64,000 nt of DNA, taken from the NCBI GenBank assembly GCA_008363385.1, contig RHKY01000016.1, positions 1 through 64,000 on the forward strand, given 5' to 3'. This document shows positions 55,940-64,000 of the stretch, piece after piece; position 1 is the first letter of the stretch, and each line of letters begins with the position of its first letter. The position numbers and the translations under genes were made by a program. Under the pieces are notes generated by a model, which was given only the letters and a program-made list of their open reading frames with translations, did not search any database and was not told the origin of the DNA. The DNA comes from Acidobacteriota bacterium (GTDB lineage Bacteria > Acidobacteriota > Thermoanaerobaculia > UBA5066).

Positions 55940-57178
55940 ATGCCCCAGAGCGGACGGTCGTCGTCATCGTCGGGAGCCGGGCCGTGGCCGACCGGAGGTC
56001 GCCCCTTACGAGCGGCCCTCCTCGTCCTCGCTGGCGCCGCGCTCGCGGCGGCGGGCTGCGCGAAGAAGAAGACGGCGGCCGAGGCGCCCCCCGCGGAGGT
56101 GACGGCCGTGACCGTCGTCGCGCGGGACGTCCCCGTCTCGGCGGAGTACATCGCCCAGACCCAGAGCTCGCGCCAGGTGAACATCCAGGCGCGGGTGAAC
56201 GGCTTCCTGGAGAAGCGGGTCTACACCGAGGGGCAGGTCGTCAGGGAGGGCGACGTCCTGTTCCGGATGGACGAGAAGCCGTTCCAGGTCCAGGTGGACG
56301 CCGCGAGGGCCGCGCTCGCGAGGCAGCAGGCCTCGCTGCAGACGGCCCGGCAGAACCTGGAGAGGACCCGCCCGCTCGCGGCGGGGAACGCCCTGTCGCA
56401 GAAAGACCTCGAGGACGCCACCGGGCACTTCGAGTCGACCGCGGCGAGCGTCGAGCAGGCGAAAGCCGAGCTCGCCGGCTACGAGCTGAACCTCTCGTAC
56501 TGCACGATCACGTCGCCGGTCACCGGGGTCACGAGCGCAGCCCTCCAGCAGGACGGCACGTACATCAGCTCCCAGAACAGCCTGCTGACGACCGTCGCCG
56601 TCCTCTCGCCGATCTGGGTCAACTTCTCGATCTCCGAGAGCGAGTGGCAGCGGCTGCGGGACCGGTTCGAACGGGGGACCCTCGTGGGGCCGAAGAGCGG
56701 GCAGTACGACGTCGAGGTCCTCCTCCCGGACGGCAAGCCGTTCCCGCACCGGGGCCGGATCACCTTCGCCGACCCGTCGTACAACGCCGCGACGGGGACC
56801 TTCCTCATCCGCGCGAGCCTCTCGAACCCGGACGGGGTCCTGCGGCCCAACCAGCACGTGCGGGCCCGCATCCACGGGGCGACGCGGCCGAAGGCCGTCC
56901 TCGTCCCGCAGCGGGCGGTGCAGCAGGGGGCCAAGGGGAGCTTCGTCTGGGTGGTCGACAGGGAGGGGAAGGCCGAGCTCCGCCCGGTCGTCGTCGGGGG
57001 CTTCCACGGCGACGACTGGTTCGTCGACGAGGGCCTGGCGGCCGGCGACCGGGTCGTCGTGGACGGCGCCCTGACGCTGCGGCCGGGGAGCCCGGTGACG
57101 GTGAGAGCCGCCGGCGGCGAGGGGGCCCCGGCGCCGCCCGAAGGGGGGAAGCCCGCCGCCGCCAAGAGCGCCGGCTGA
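55940..57178 (+). CDS. RND efflux periplasmic adaptor lipoprotein (system 2)
   Basis: 412 residues from ATG 55940, with GGAGGAGG upstream. Lipobox AAAGC then KKKTAAE; the long Ser/Gly/Pro-rich N-terminal stretch before the hydrophobic segment is unusual. Adaptor order is clear: ARVNGFLEKRVYTEGQVVREGDVLFRMDEKPFQVQVDAARAAL (lipoyl half), helical hairpin with AAGNALSQKDLEDA, then YCTITSPVTGVTS and the barrel. It begins a three-gene set with the pump and outer-membrane factor. The kinase gene ends 208 bases upstream. Confidence 0.93.
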   Translation: MPQSGRSSSSSGAGPWPTGGRPLRAALLVLAGAALAAAGCAKKKTAAEAPPAEVTAVTVVARDVPVSAEYIAQTQSSRQVNIQARVNGFLEKRVYTEGQVVREGDVLFRMDEKPFQVQVDAARAALARQQASLQTARQNLERTRPLAAGNALSQKDLEDATGHFESTAASVEQAKAELAGYELNLSYCTITSPVTGVTSAALQQDGTYISSQNSLLTTVAVLSPIWVNFSISESEWQRLRDRFERGTLVGPKSGQYDVEVLLPDGKPFPHRGRITFADPSYNAATGTFLIRASLSNPDGVLRPNQHVRARIHGATRPKAVLVPQRAVQQGAKGSFVWVVDREGKAELRPVVVGGFHGDDWFVDEGLAAGDRVVVDGALTLRPGSPVTVRAAGGEGAPAPPEGGKPAAAKSAG

Positions 57179-57193
57179 CCCGCGAGGCGCGCC

Positions 57194-60100
57194 GTGTTCT
57201 CGAAGTTCTTCATCGAGCGGCCCATCTTCGCCACCGTCGTCTCGCTGATCCTCGTGATCGCGGGCGGGGTCTGCATGTTCGTCCTGCCCGTGGCGCAGTA
57301 CCCGCAGATCACCCCCGTGCAGGTCACGGTCTCGGCCGTCTACCCGGGGGCCGACTCGCGGACGGTGGCGGACGCGGTGGCCGCGCCGATCGAGGCGCAG
57401 ATCAACGGCGTCGACAACATGCTCTACATGTCGTCGACGAGCTCCAGCAGCGGGATGATGACGCTCACCGTCTTCTTCTCGCTCGACACGGACCCCGACA
57501 TCGCGCAGGTCCAGGTCCAGAACCGGGTGAACCTCGCCCTGCCGCAGCTGCCCGACGTCGTCAAGAACCAGGGGATCACCGTCCAGAAGAAGTCCTCGAG
57601 CATCATGATGCTCATCGCCCTCACCAACCGGGACGGCCGCTACAAGCCGGAGTACGTCGCGAACTACGCGAACGTCTACGTCCTCGACGCGATCAAGAGG
57701 GTGGAGGGGGCCGGGGACGCCACGGTCATGGGGACGCCCGACCAGGCGATGCGGATCTGGATGGACCCCGACAAGATGGCCTCGCTCGGCGTCACGACGA
57801 GCGACCTGCAGGGGGCCGTCGCGAACCAGAACGCCCTGTTCGGGGCCGGGCAGATCGGGGCACGGCCCGGCGAGGGGAGGGTCGAGCAGACGTTCCCGGT
57901 CGTCACGCAGCCGCGGTTCGTCCAGCCGTCGGAGTACGAGAGGATCATCCTCCGCGCCAGCGCGGACGGGAGCGCCATCGTCGCGCTGCGCGACGTAGCG
58001 CGGGCCGACGTCGGCCTGCGCCTCTACACGAACGAGAACAAGCTGGACGGGGCGCCCGCCACCCTCATCGCCGTCTACCAGCAGGCCGGCGCCAACGGCC
58101 TGGAGGTCTCGCGGCGCGTCCGGGAGACGATGGAGGGGCTGAAGAAGTCGATGCCGAACGGCATCGAGTACCTCGTCGCCCTCGACACGACGGACTTCGT
58201 GCGGATCTCGATCGACGAGGTCGTCGAGACCCTCTTCGAGGCGGTCCTCCTGGTGGTCCTCGTCGTCTACCTCTTCCTCCAGAGCTTCCGCGCCACGGTC
58301 ATCTGCACGACGGCGATCTTCGTCGCCCTCGTCGGCACGTTCAGCGGCATGCTCGCGCTCGGCTTCTCGATCAACCTCCTGACGCTCTTCGGCATCGTCC
58401 TGGCCATCGGGATGGTCGTCGACGACGCCATCGTCGTCGTCGAGAACGTCGAGCGGAACATGGAGAAGAACCACCTGCCGCCGCGCGAGGCGACGCTGAA
58501 GGCGATGGAGGAGATCGGGACGTCGCTCGTGGCGGTCGTCCTCGTCATGGCGTCGGTCTTCATCCCCGCGGCGTTCCTGCCGGGCACGACGGGCCAGCTC
58601 TACAAGCAGTTCGCGATCACGATCGTCATCTCGGTCGCGCTGTCGGGCTTCGTCGCGCTCACGCTGACCCCGGCGATGTGCGCGCTCCTCCTCGTGCACC
58701 GAAAGCCCCCGCAGAAGGGCTTCTTCGCCTGGTTCAACCGGGGGGTCGACCGGATCACGCTCCTCTTCGGGGACGCCGTCACCCTCGTCATCAAGAGGAT
58801 GGGCGTGGCGTTCGCGGTCCTCGCGGTCCTCGTCCTCTGCATCTTCCAGCTCTTCCGGACGATCCCGACGGCGTTCGTCCCGAACGAGGACCAGGGCTAC
58901 GTCTTCGCCGGCGTCTTCATGCCCGACGCCGCGAGCCTGGACCGGACCGTGGCGACCTCGGACCGGGTGGACGCGCTGTTCGCGAGGCACCCCGGCGTGG
59001 CCCACCGGACCGCCATCAACGGGTACAGCATCCTCGACGGCCAGGTGAAGACGAACGCCGCGACGATGTTCGTCTCGCTGAAGCCGTTCGACGAGCGGTA
59101 CGAGTCCGTGAAGCGGGCGAAGGAGGAGAACGCCAGGTCCGTCCTGATGTCGGTCCACGAAGGGAGCCGGGAGATCCGGACCGGCGCCGTGATCCCGATC
59201 GCGCCCCCCGCGATCCCCGGGATCGGCACGACGGGCGGCTTCGAGATGTGGATCCAGGACAAGCTCGGGGGCGATCCGACGGTGCTCGGCGAGCTGGCGC
59301 AGAGGTTCCTCGCCGAGGCGAGGGAGAGGCCGGAGCTGACGACGGTCAACTCCACCTTCCGGGCCAACGCCCGCCAGCTGAAGGTGACCGTCGACCGCGA
59401 GAAGGCGATGCTCCTGGGCGTCCCCGTCCAGGACGTCTACGCCGCCCTCCAGGCCCAGTTCGGCTCGCTCACGGTGAGCCAGTTCAACCAGTACAGCCGA
59501 GCCTGGTGGGTCATCATCCAGTCGGACGCGAGGTTCCGGCAGGACCCGGCGGACGTCACCCGCCTCCACACGCGGTCCTCGGGCGGCAAGATGGTGCCCC
59601 TGTCGGCGCTCGTCTCGACGGAGTACGTCACCGGCCCGGACCTCCTCCCGCACTTCAACGGCTTTCCGGCGGCGCAGGTGACGGGGGGCGCGGCCCCGGG
59701 CTTCAGCTCGGGGCAGGCGATCGCGGCGATGGAGGAGGTCGCCTCCCGGGTCCTCCCGTCCGGCTACGACGTCGCCTGGTCGGGCATGGCGTTCGAGGAG
59801 AAGAAGTCGGGCGGGACCTCCTCGATCGCGTTCGCCTTCGGCCTCGTCATCGTCTTCCTCGTCCTGGCGGCGCAGTTCGAGTCGTGGATCCTCCCCGGCT
59901 CGGTCATGACGGCGATCCCGTTCGGCGTCCTCGGGGCGCTCTTCTTCAACTGGCTCCGGGGGCTGAACAACGACGTCTACTTCCAGATCGGACTCCTCGT
60001 CCTGATCGGGCTCGGCGCCAAGAACGCGGTCCTGCGCGTCACCTTCGCCGTGGAGCTCCGGAAGAAAGGCCTCTCCGTCATGGAGGCGACGATCCAGGCG

Positions 60101-60367
60101 GGCGAGGAGCGCCTCCGCCCGATCATCATGACGTCGCTCGCCTTCATCTTCGGCGTCCTGCCGCTGGCCGTCGCGATGGGGGCGGGCGCCAACGCCCGGC
60201 ACTCGATCGGCACCGGGATCATCGGCGGCATGCTCGGCGAGACGACGCTCGCGATGCTCTACGTCCCCCTCTTCTTCTACGTCTTCGACCGGCTGGCCGA
60301 GCGGGCGAAGAAGGAGCCGGAGGCCGGGGCGCACGCCTCGCCTGCGCCCGCGGGGGAGGGGGGCTGA
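57194..60367 (+). CDS. RND multidrug efflux pump, HAE1 family (system 2)
   Basis: 1057 residues from GTG 57194. N-terminus MFSKFFIERPIFATVVSLILVIAGG is diagnostic. Proton-relay Asp pair D410/D411 ([16 protein letters not shown]) and Lys K943 (GAKNAVLRVTFA) are intact. The docking and porter loops are present. The pump differs from system 1 in most surface regions (for example FMPDAASLDRTVATSDRVD), so the two are distinct paralogues, not a recent duplicate. It starts 15 bases after the adaptor. Confidence 0.95.
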   Translation: MFSKFFIERPIFATVVSLILVIAGGVCMFVLPVAQYPQITPVQVTVSAVYPGADSRTVADAVAAPIEAQINGVDNMLYMSSTSSSSGMMTLTVFFSLDTDPDIAQVQVQNRVNLALPQLPDVVKNQGITVQKKSSSIMMLIALTNRDGRYKPEYVANYANVYVLDAIKRVEGAGDATVMGTPDQAMRIWMDPDKMASLGVTTSDLQGAVANQNALFGAGQIGARPGEGRVEQTFPVVTQPRFVQPSEYERIILRASADGSAIVALRDVARADVGLRLYTNENKLDGAPATLIAVYQQAGANGLEVSRRVRETMEGLKKSMPNGIEYLVALDTTDFVRISIDEVVETLFEAVLLVVLVVYLFLQSFRATVICTTAIFVALVGTFSGMLALGFSINLLTLFGIVLAIGMVVDDAIVVVENVERNMEKNHLPPREATLKAMEEIGTSLVAVVLVMASVFIPAAFLPGTTGQLYKQFAITIVISVALSGFVALTLTPAMCALLLVHRKPPQKGFFAWFNRGVDRITLLFGDAVTLVIKRMGVAFAVLAVLVLCIFQLFRTIPTAFVPNEDQGYVFAGVFMPDAASLDRTVATSDRVDALFARHPGVAHRTAINGYSILDGQVKTNAATMFVSLKPFDERYESVKRAKEENARSVLMSVHEGSREIRTGAVIPIAPPAIPGIGTTGGFEMWIQDKLGGDPTVLGELAQRFLAEARERPELTTVNSTFRANARQLKVTVDREKAMLLGVPVQDVYAALQAQFGSLTVSQFNQYSRAWWVIIQSDARFRQDPADVTRLHTRSSGGKMVPLSALVSTEYVTGPDLLPHFNGFPAAQVTGGAAPGFSSGQAIAAMEEVASRVLPSGYDVAWSGMAFEEKKSGGTSSIAFAFGLVIVFLVLAAQFESWILPGSVMTAIPFGVLGALFFNWLRGLNNDVYFQIGLLVLIGLGAKNAVLRVTFAVELRKKGLSVMEATIQAGEERLRPIIMTSLAFIFGVLPLAVAMGAGANARHSIGTGIIGGMLGETTLAMLYVPLFFYVFDRLAERAKKEPEAGAHASPAPAGEGG

Positions 60368-60368
60368 G

Positions 60369-61838
60369 ATGCGCCGACTCGCCCTCCCCGCCCTCCTGCT
60401 CCTTTCGGCCGCCGGCGCCGGCTGCCGGATGGGCCCGGACTACGCGCGGCCCGAGCTCGCGCCGCCGGCGGCCTACGAGCACGCGATCGCCGGCGCCGAG
60501 GAGACGGCGAACACCGCGTGGTGGACCCGGTTCGGGGACCCCGTCCTCGACGGGCTGATCACCGAGGCGCTCGGCAACAACCGGAGCGTCAAGATCGCGG
60601 CGGCCAACGTGGAGGCGGCCGCCGCCGTCCTGACGCAGACGAAGGCGCCGCTCTACCCGTCGGTCGGCTACGGCGCGAGCGCCGGCCGCCAGCGCCCGAG
60701 CGAGCTGACCGGCACCGGCTGGAGCTCCGCCGTGGCGAACCCGTACGACAGCTTCCAGCTCACGGGGAGCGCGAGCTGGGAGCTCGACCTCTGGGGGCGG
60801 GTGCGGCGGCTGACCGAGGCGGCCCGGGCCGACGTCCTCTCGACCGAAGAGGCCCGGCGGGGCGTCGTCCTCTCCCTGGTGGCGGGCGTCGCGGGGAGCT
60901 ACCTGCAGCTGCGGGGGCTCGACGAGCAGCTCGCCATCGCCCGCCGGAGCCTCGAGACGTACGGAGAGTCGGTCCGGATCTTCGAGCTCCAGTTCAAGTA
61001 CGGCCTCGTCTCGCAGCTGACCGTCGAGCAGGCCCGGACGCAGTACGAGACGGCGGCGGCCGCGATCCCGCAGCTCGAGTCCCAGGTCGTCGCGACCGAG
61101 AACGCGCTCGCGCTCCTCCTCGGCCGGAACCCCGGGGCGATCGCACGCGGCCTGTCGATCCGCGAGCTGTCGCTGCCGGCCGTCCCGGCGGGCCTGCCGT
61201 CCTCGATCCTGGAGAGCCGCCCGGACGTGAAGCAGGCGGAGCAGGGGCTCGTCGCCGCCAACGCCCGGATCGGGGCCGCCAAGGCCCTCTACTTCCCGAC
61301 GATCTCGCTCACCGGCGTCCTCGGCACCTCGAGCGCGGAGCTCTCGAACCTCTTCAAGGGTCCCGCGAGCGTCTGGAACTACGCCGGCTCGATCACGGGG
61401 CCGCTCTTCAACGCCGGCGCGATCCGCGCCGGGGTGAGGATCTCGGAGGCGGGCCGCAAGGCCGCCCTCCTCGCGTACCAGGACGCCGTGGCGAGCGCCT
61501 TCGCCGACGTGGAGAACGCCCTCGTCTCGCGGACGAAGCTCGTCGAGGAGACCGCCGCGCGGGAGAGGCTGGTCCGGGCCGCGCGGGAGTACGAGCGGCT
61601 GGCGACGCTCCAGTACAAGGGCGGCTACGCGCCGTACTCGACCGTCCTGCAGGCGCAGGAGAAGCTCTTCCCGTCGGAGCTCGACCTGGCCAAGGCGAGG
61701 ACTCAGCTCCTCGCTTCGCTCGTCACGCTCTACAAGGTGATGGGGGGCGGCTGGGTCGAGGAAGCCGACCGGCTCACCCGGGCCGCCCCCCCCGGTCCGG
61801 CCCCGGCGCCGCCGCCCGCCCCCGCACCGGGTTCCTGA
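60369..61838 (+). CDS. Outer-membrane efflux factor lipoprotein, NodT/OprM family (system 2)
   Basis: 489 residues, start one base after the pump stop. Lipobox AGAGC then RMGPDYARPELAPP. Two efflux-repeat regions are visible, with WWTRFGDPVLDGLITEALGNNRSVKIAAANVEAA, WELDLWGRVRRLTEAARADVL and the second repeat NARIGAAKALYFPTISLTGVLG. The C-terminal Pro/Ala-rich tail (PPGPAPAPPPAPAPGS) is typical of lipoprotein OMFs. It completes system 2. Confidence 0.94.
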   Translation: MRRLALPALLLLSAAGAGCRMGPDYARPELAPPAAYEHAIAGAEETANTAWWTRFGDPVLDGLITEALGNNRSVKIAAANVEAAAAVLTQTKAPLYPSVGYGASAGRQRPSELTGTGWSSAVANPYDSFQLTGSASWELDLWGRVRRLTEAARADVLSTEEARRGVVLSLVAGVAGSYLQLRGLDEQLAIARRSLETYGESVRIFELQFKYGLVSQLTVEQARTQYETAAAAIPQLESQVVATENALALLLGRNPGAIARGLSIRELSLPAVPAGLPSSILESRPDVKQAEQGLVAANARIGAAKALYFPTISLTGVLGTSSAELSNLFKGPASVWNYAGSITGPLFNAGAIRAGVRISEAGRKAALLAYQDAVASAFADVENALVSRTKLVEETAARERLVRAAREYERLATLQYKGGYAPYSTVLQAQEKLFPSELDLAKARTQLLASLVTLYKVMGGGWVEEADRLTRAAPPGPAPAPPPAPAPGS

Positions 61839-61892
61839 CCCGCCGGGCGGATGCGGGCGACTCTCGAACGACCGGCGCGGCCCGGGGCCGGC

Positions 61893-61912
61893 TTGCCGAA
61901 TTGCGATACGGT
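61893..61912 (+). promoter_or_regulatory. Upstream motif shared with 49073-49092
   Basis: TTGCCGAA-TT-GCGA-T-ACGGT lies about 140 bases before the system 3 adaptor start. A TAGAAT stands at 61961-61966. The close copy upstream of a barrel-protein gene suggests a shared regulatory element. Confidence 0.35.
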
Positions 61913-62053
61913 CCGGGTTGCCCGTTCGGGCGGGGGACATCCCTCGGGACGCCCGCCTAGAATGCCAGGAGCGCTCCCGCACGCAGAGCGAGGGAATGCG
62001 TGCTCCGAAACGTCCGTTCGAGGGGCCCGCGCGGCCCGGGAGGTTGGAATCCG

Positions 62054-63277
62054 ATGAGCACTCACGAGACAGGCCGCCGCCAGCGCGTGACGGTCCGGGG
62101 GGCCGCATCGCTTCTCGCGGCGGCTTCCCTCTTCGTAGCCCCGGGCTGCTCGAAGAAGGAGGCCCTGAAGCTGCCGCCTCCCGAGGTCTACGTGACGAAG
62201 GCCGTCGCCCGGGACGTCCCGGTCACGATGGAGCAGATCGGCCAGACGGCGGGATCGAAGGACGTCGAGATCCGGGCGCGGGTCGAGGGTTACCTCGAGA
62301 GCGTGAGCTTCCGCGAGGGCGACTTCGTGAAGGAGGGGGACCTCCTCTACCAGATCGACCCGAAGCCGTTCGAGGCGGTCGTCGCCAACGCCCGGGCAGA
62401 CGTCGCCACGAAGGAGGCCCGGCTGACGCAGGCCGAGACCGAGGTCAGCCGGCTCGGTCCCCTCGCCGCCCAGCAGGCGGTCAGCCAGCGCGACTACGAC
62501 AACGCCGTCTCGAACCGCGACGCGGCCAAGGCCCAGCTCGACGCGGCGCGTGCGGCCCTCGACAAGGCTCGGCTCGACCTCGGCTACACGACGATCCGGG
62601 CCCCGCTCTCGGGCCTCGCCGACCTGACGAAGGTCAAGCCGGGGAACCTCGTCGGCCGGGGGGAGTCGACCCTCCTGACGACGATCTCGGTCATCGACCC
62701 GATCTACTTCACCGCGAGCATCACCGAGGCCGACTACCTGAAGTTCGCGCAGAAGCTCGCGAGCGCCGGCAAGACCGCCCCCGCTCAGAGGAGCGACGTC
62801 GACCTGATCCTCGCCGACGGCTCGGTCTACGACCACAAGGGAAAGCTCGACGCGGTCCAGCGCGCCGTCGACCCGCGGTCCGGCACGCTCTCCGTGCGGC
62901 TCCTCTTCCCGAACCCCCTGCGGGTCGTGAGGCCGGGGCAGTACGGCCGGGTCCGGTTCGTCTCGGAGACGCTCCCCGGCGCGATCTGCGTCCCCCAGAA
63001 GGCGGTCAGCGAGCTCCAGGGCGTCTTCCAGGTGGTGGTGGTGGGCCCGGACAGCAAGGCCGAGATCCGGACCGTGAAGACGGGACCCCGCTACGAGGAC
63101 CTCTGGGTCGTCACCGAGGGCCTGAAGGCGGGGGAGACGGTCGTGGTCGAGGGCCTCCAGCAGGTCAAGCCCGGGGCCGAGGTGAAGCCGAAGCCGATCG
63201 AGGAGGCGAAGGCCGAGGCGGCCAAGGCCGGCGCGCCGGCCGAAAAGCCGGAGGCCGGGAAGCCCTCGGGGAAGTAG
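62054..63277 (+). CDS. RND efflux periplasmic adaptor lipoprotein (system 3)
   Basis: 407 residues from ATG 62054; the GGAGGTTGG upstream fits this start better than the ATG at 62000. Lipobox APGC then SKKEALKL. Adaptor signature: [98 protein letters not shown]. It resembles MexA/MexC-type adaptors more than the other two do. It starts 215 bases after system 2, so probably from its own promoter. Confidence 0.93.
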   Translation: MSTHETGRRQRVTVRGAASLLAAASLFVAPGCSKKEALKLPPPEVYVTKAVARDVPVTMEQIGQTAGSKDVEIRARVEGYLESVSFREGDFVKEGDLLYQIDPKPFEAVVANARADVATKEARLTQAETEVSRLGPLAAQQAVSQRDYDNAVSNRDAAKAQLDAARAALDKARLDLGYTTIRAPLSGLADLTKVKPGNLVGRGESTLLTTISVIDPIYFTASITEADYLKFAQKLASAGKTAPAQRSDVDLILADGSVYDHKGKLDAVQRAVDPRSGTLSVRLLFPNPLRVVRPGQYGRVRFVSETLPGAICVPQKAVSELQGVFQVVVVGPDSKAEIRTVKTGPRYEDLWVVTEGLKAGETVVVEGLQQVKPGAEVKPKPIEEAKAEAAKAGAPAEKPEAGKPSGK

Positions 63278-63280
63278 GCC

Positions 63281-64000
63281 ATGGCGAAGTTCTTCGTCAA
63301 CAGGCCGATCGTCGCGATCGTCATCTCGATCGTGATGGTGATCGTGGGGACGATCGCCCTGAAGGGCCTCCCGATCGCCCAGTACCCCGACATCACGCCG
63401 CCCCTCATCCAGATCACGACGACGTTCACCGGCGCCAGCGCCGTCGACGTCGAGCAGGCCGTCGCGGCCCCGCTCGAGCAGCAGGTGAACGGCGTCGAGA
63501 ACATGCTCTACCTCAAGTCGACGAACGCCAACGACGGCACGCTGAAGACCGAGGTCTCGTTCGAGGTCGGGTCGAACCTCGACATGTCGAACGTCCTCGT
63601 CCAGAACCGTCAGGCGCAGTCGGCCGCCTTCATGCCGCAGTCCGTCAAGGAGTACGGCGTCACCGTCAAGAAGTCGCTGTCGTTCCCGCTCCTCCTCGTC
63701 GCCCTCACGTCGCCGGGCGGGACGTGGGACAGCGTCTTCATGTCGAACTACGCGGCCATCAACGTCACCGACCGGATCAAGCGGATCCGGGGCGTCGGCG
63801 ACGTCACGCTCTTCGGCGGCTCGGACTACGCGATGCGGATCTGGGTCCGGCCGGACCGGCTGGCGAAGCTGGGCCTGACGGTCGTCGACCTCCAGAACGC
63901 CATCAAGCAGCAGAACACCCTGAGCCCCGCCGGGCAGATCGGCGGCGAGCCCGCGCTCCCCGGAACGCAGTTCACCTACACGGTGAAGACGCAGGGGCGT
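63281..64000 (+). CDS. RND multidrug efflux pump (system 3), cut by the window edge
   Basis: First 240 residues only; the gene continues beyond base 64000. N-terminus MAKFFVNRPIVAIVISIVMVIVGTIALKGLPIAQYPDI is HAE1-type. The porter domain shows VEQAVAAPLEQQVNGVENMLYLKSTNANDG and GVGDVTLFGGSDYAMRIWVRPDRLAKLGLTVVDLQNAI. ATG 63281 lies three bases after the adaptor stop. It is a third distinct pump, closer to the classic AcrB pattern than systems 1 and 2 in this region. Confidence 0.94.
   Translation, partial: MAKFFVNRPIVAIVISIVMVIVGTIALKGLPIAQYPDITPPLIQITTTFTGASAVDVEQAVAAPLEQQVNGVENMLYLKSTNANDGTLKTEVSFEVGSNLDMSNVLVQNRQAQSAAFMPQSVKEYGVTVKKSLSFPLLLVALTSPGGTWDSVFMSNYAAINVTDRIKRIRGVGDVTLFGGSDYAMRIWVRPDRLAKLGLTVVDLQNAIKQQNTLSPAGQIGGEPALPGTQFTYTVKTQGR

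Noticed and set aside
56006-60334. 1442-codon open frame antisense to the RND system 2 genes
   Set aside because: Shadow frame; the sense strand carries intact pump and adaptor motifs, the antisense translation is His/Arg/Asp-rich without family features.

Overview
The window is a very GC-rich, gene-dense piece of a Gram-negative chromosome. It carries TonB-dependent and porin-type outer-membrane proteins, lipoproteins with lipoboxes, and two complete plus one partial RND efflux systems. The style (Oar-like TonB receptor with an N-terminal carboxypeptidase-regulatory domain, a small STAS protein in front of an RND operon, many secreted hydrolases, frequent GTG starts) fits Acidobacteriota, perhaps a Thermoanaerobaculia-like lineage. 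That placement is inference, because there is no rRNA or other marker gene here. I saw no tRNA, rRNA, CRISPR array or insertion sequence.

Layout. 1-769 is a stretch of different base composition with no gene I can defend. 770-3511 holds a frameshifted molybdopterin-domain protein with a haem c motif and two small exported proteins. 3678-5524 is a TetR regulator overlapping a GT1 glycosyltransferase, with two dyads next to the regulator start. 5745-10416 encodes a large secreted EndA-type nuclease and a secreted amidohydrolase; a long hairpin covers the ribosome binding site of the latter. 10474-22382 holds a JAB-like protein, a small exported protein, then a possible peptide-scavenging region: serine hydrolase, M14 carboxypeptidase and an enolase-superfamily racemase on the plus strand, facing CapA-like phosphatase, cyanophycinase, TonB receptor and a GntR/FadR regulator on the minus strand. 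22628-26921 has a GAF-SpoIIE phosphatase, galE, and rfbB-rfbD.

27063-35443 is a self-contained regulatory unit: a sigma54 activator, a cluster of palindromes, a sigma54-like promoter, a STAS protein and a full RND efflux operon (MFP, pump, outer-membrane factor). 35597-46315 runs on one strand: GH63 and GH13 glycosidases, a zinc phospholipase C-like protein overlapping a phospholipase D-like lipoprotein, a SulP transporter and a BamA-like barrel protein. 46385-49839 holds a duplicated-domain exported protein, the deletion scar of a DUF2252 gene, a DcaP-like porin and a small barrel protein. 49885-53708 holds a GT-C membrane glycosyltransferase carrying an ILEI/FAM3-type domain and a small exported protein. 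53842-64000 has a hybrid sensor kinase followed by a second complete RND system and the start of a third.

Within-operon coupling is tight: GTGA or ATGA four-base overlaps occur at six gene pairs. The most interesting items are the sigma54 enhancer/promoter arrangement at 29145-29292, the GT-C/ILEI fusion, the hairpin over the amidohydrolase ribosome binding site, the cyanophycinase/CapA/TonB-receptor region, the DUF2252 scar and the phospholipase C/D pair.
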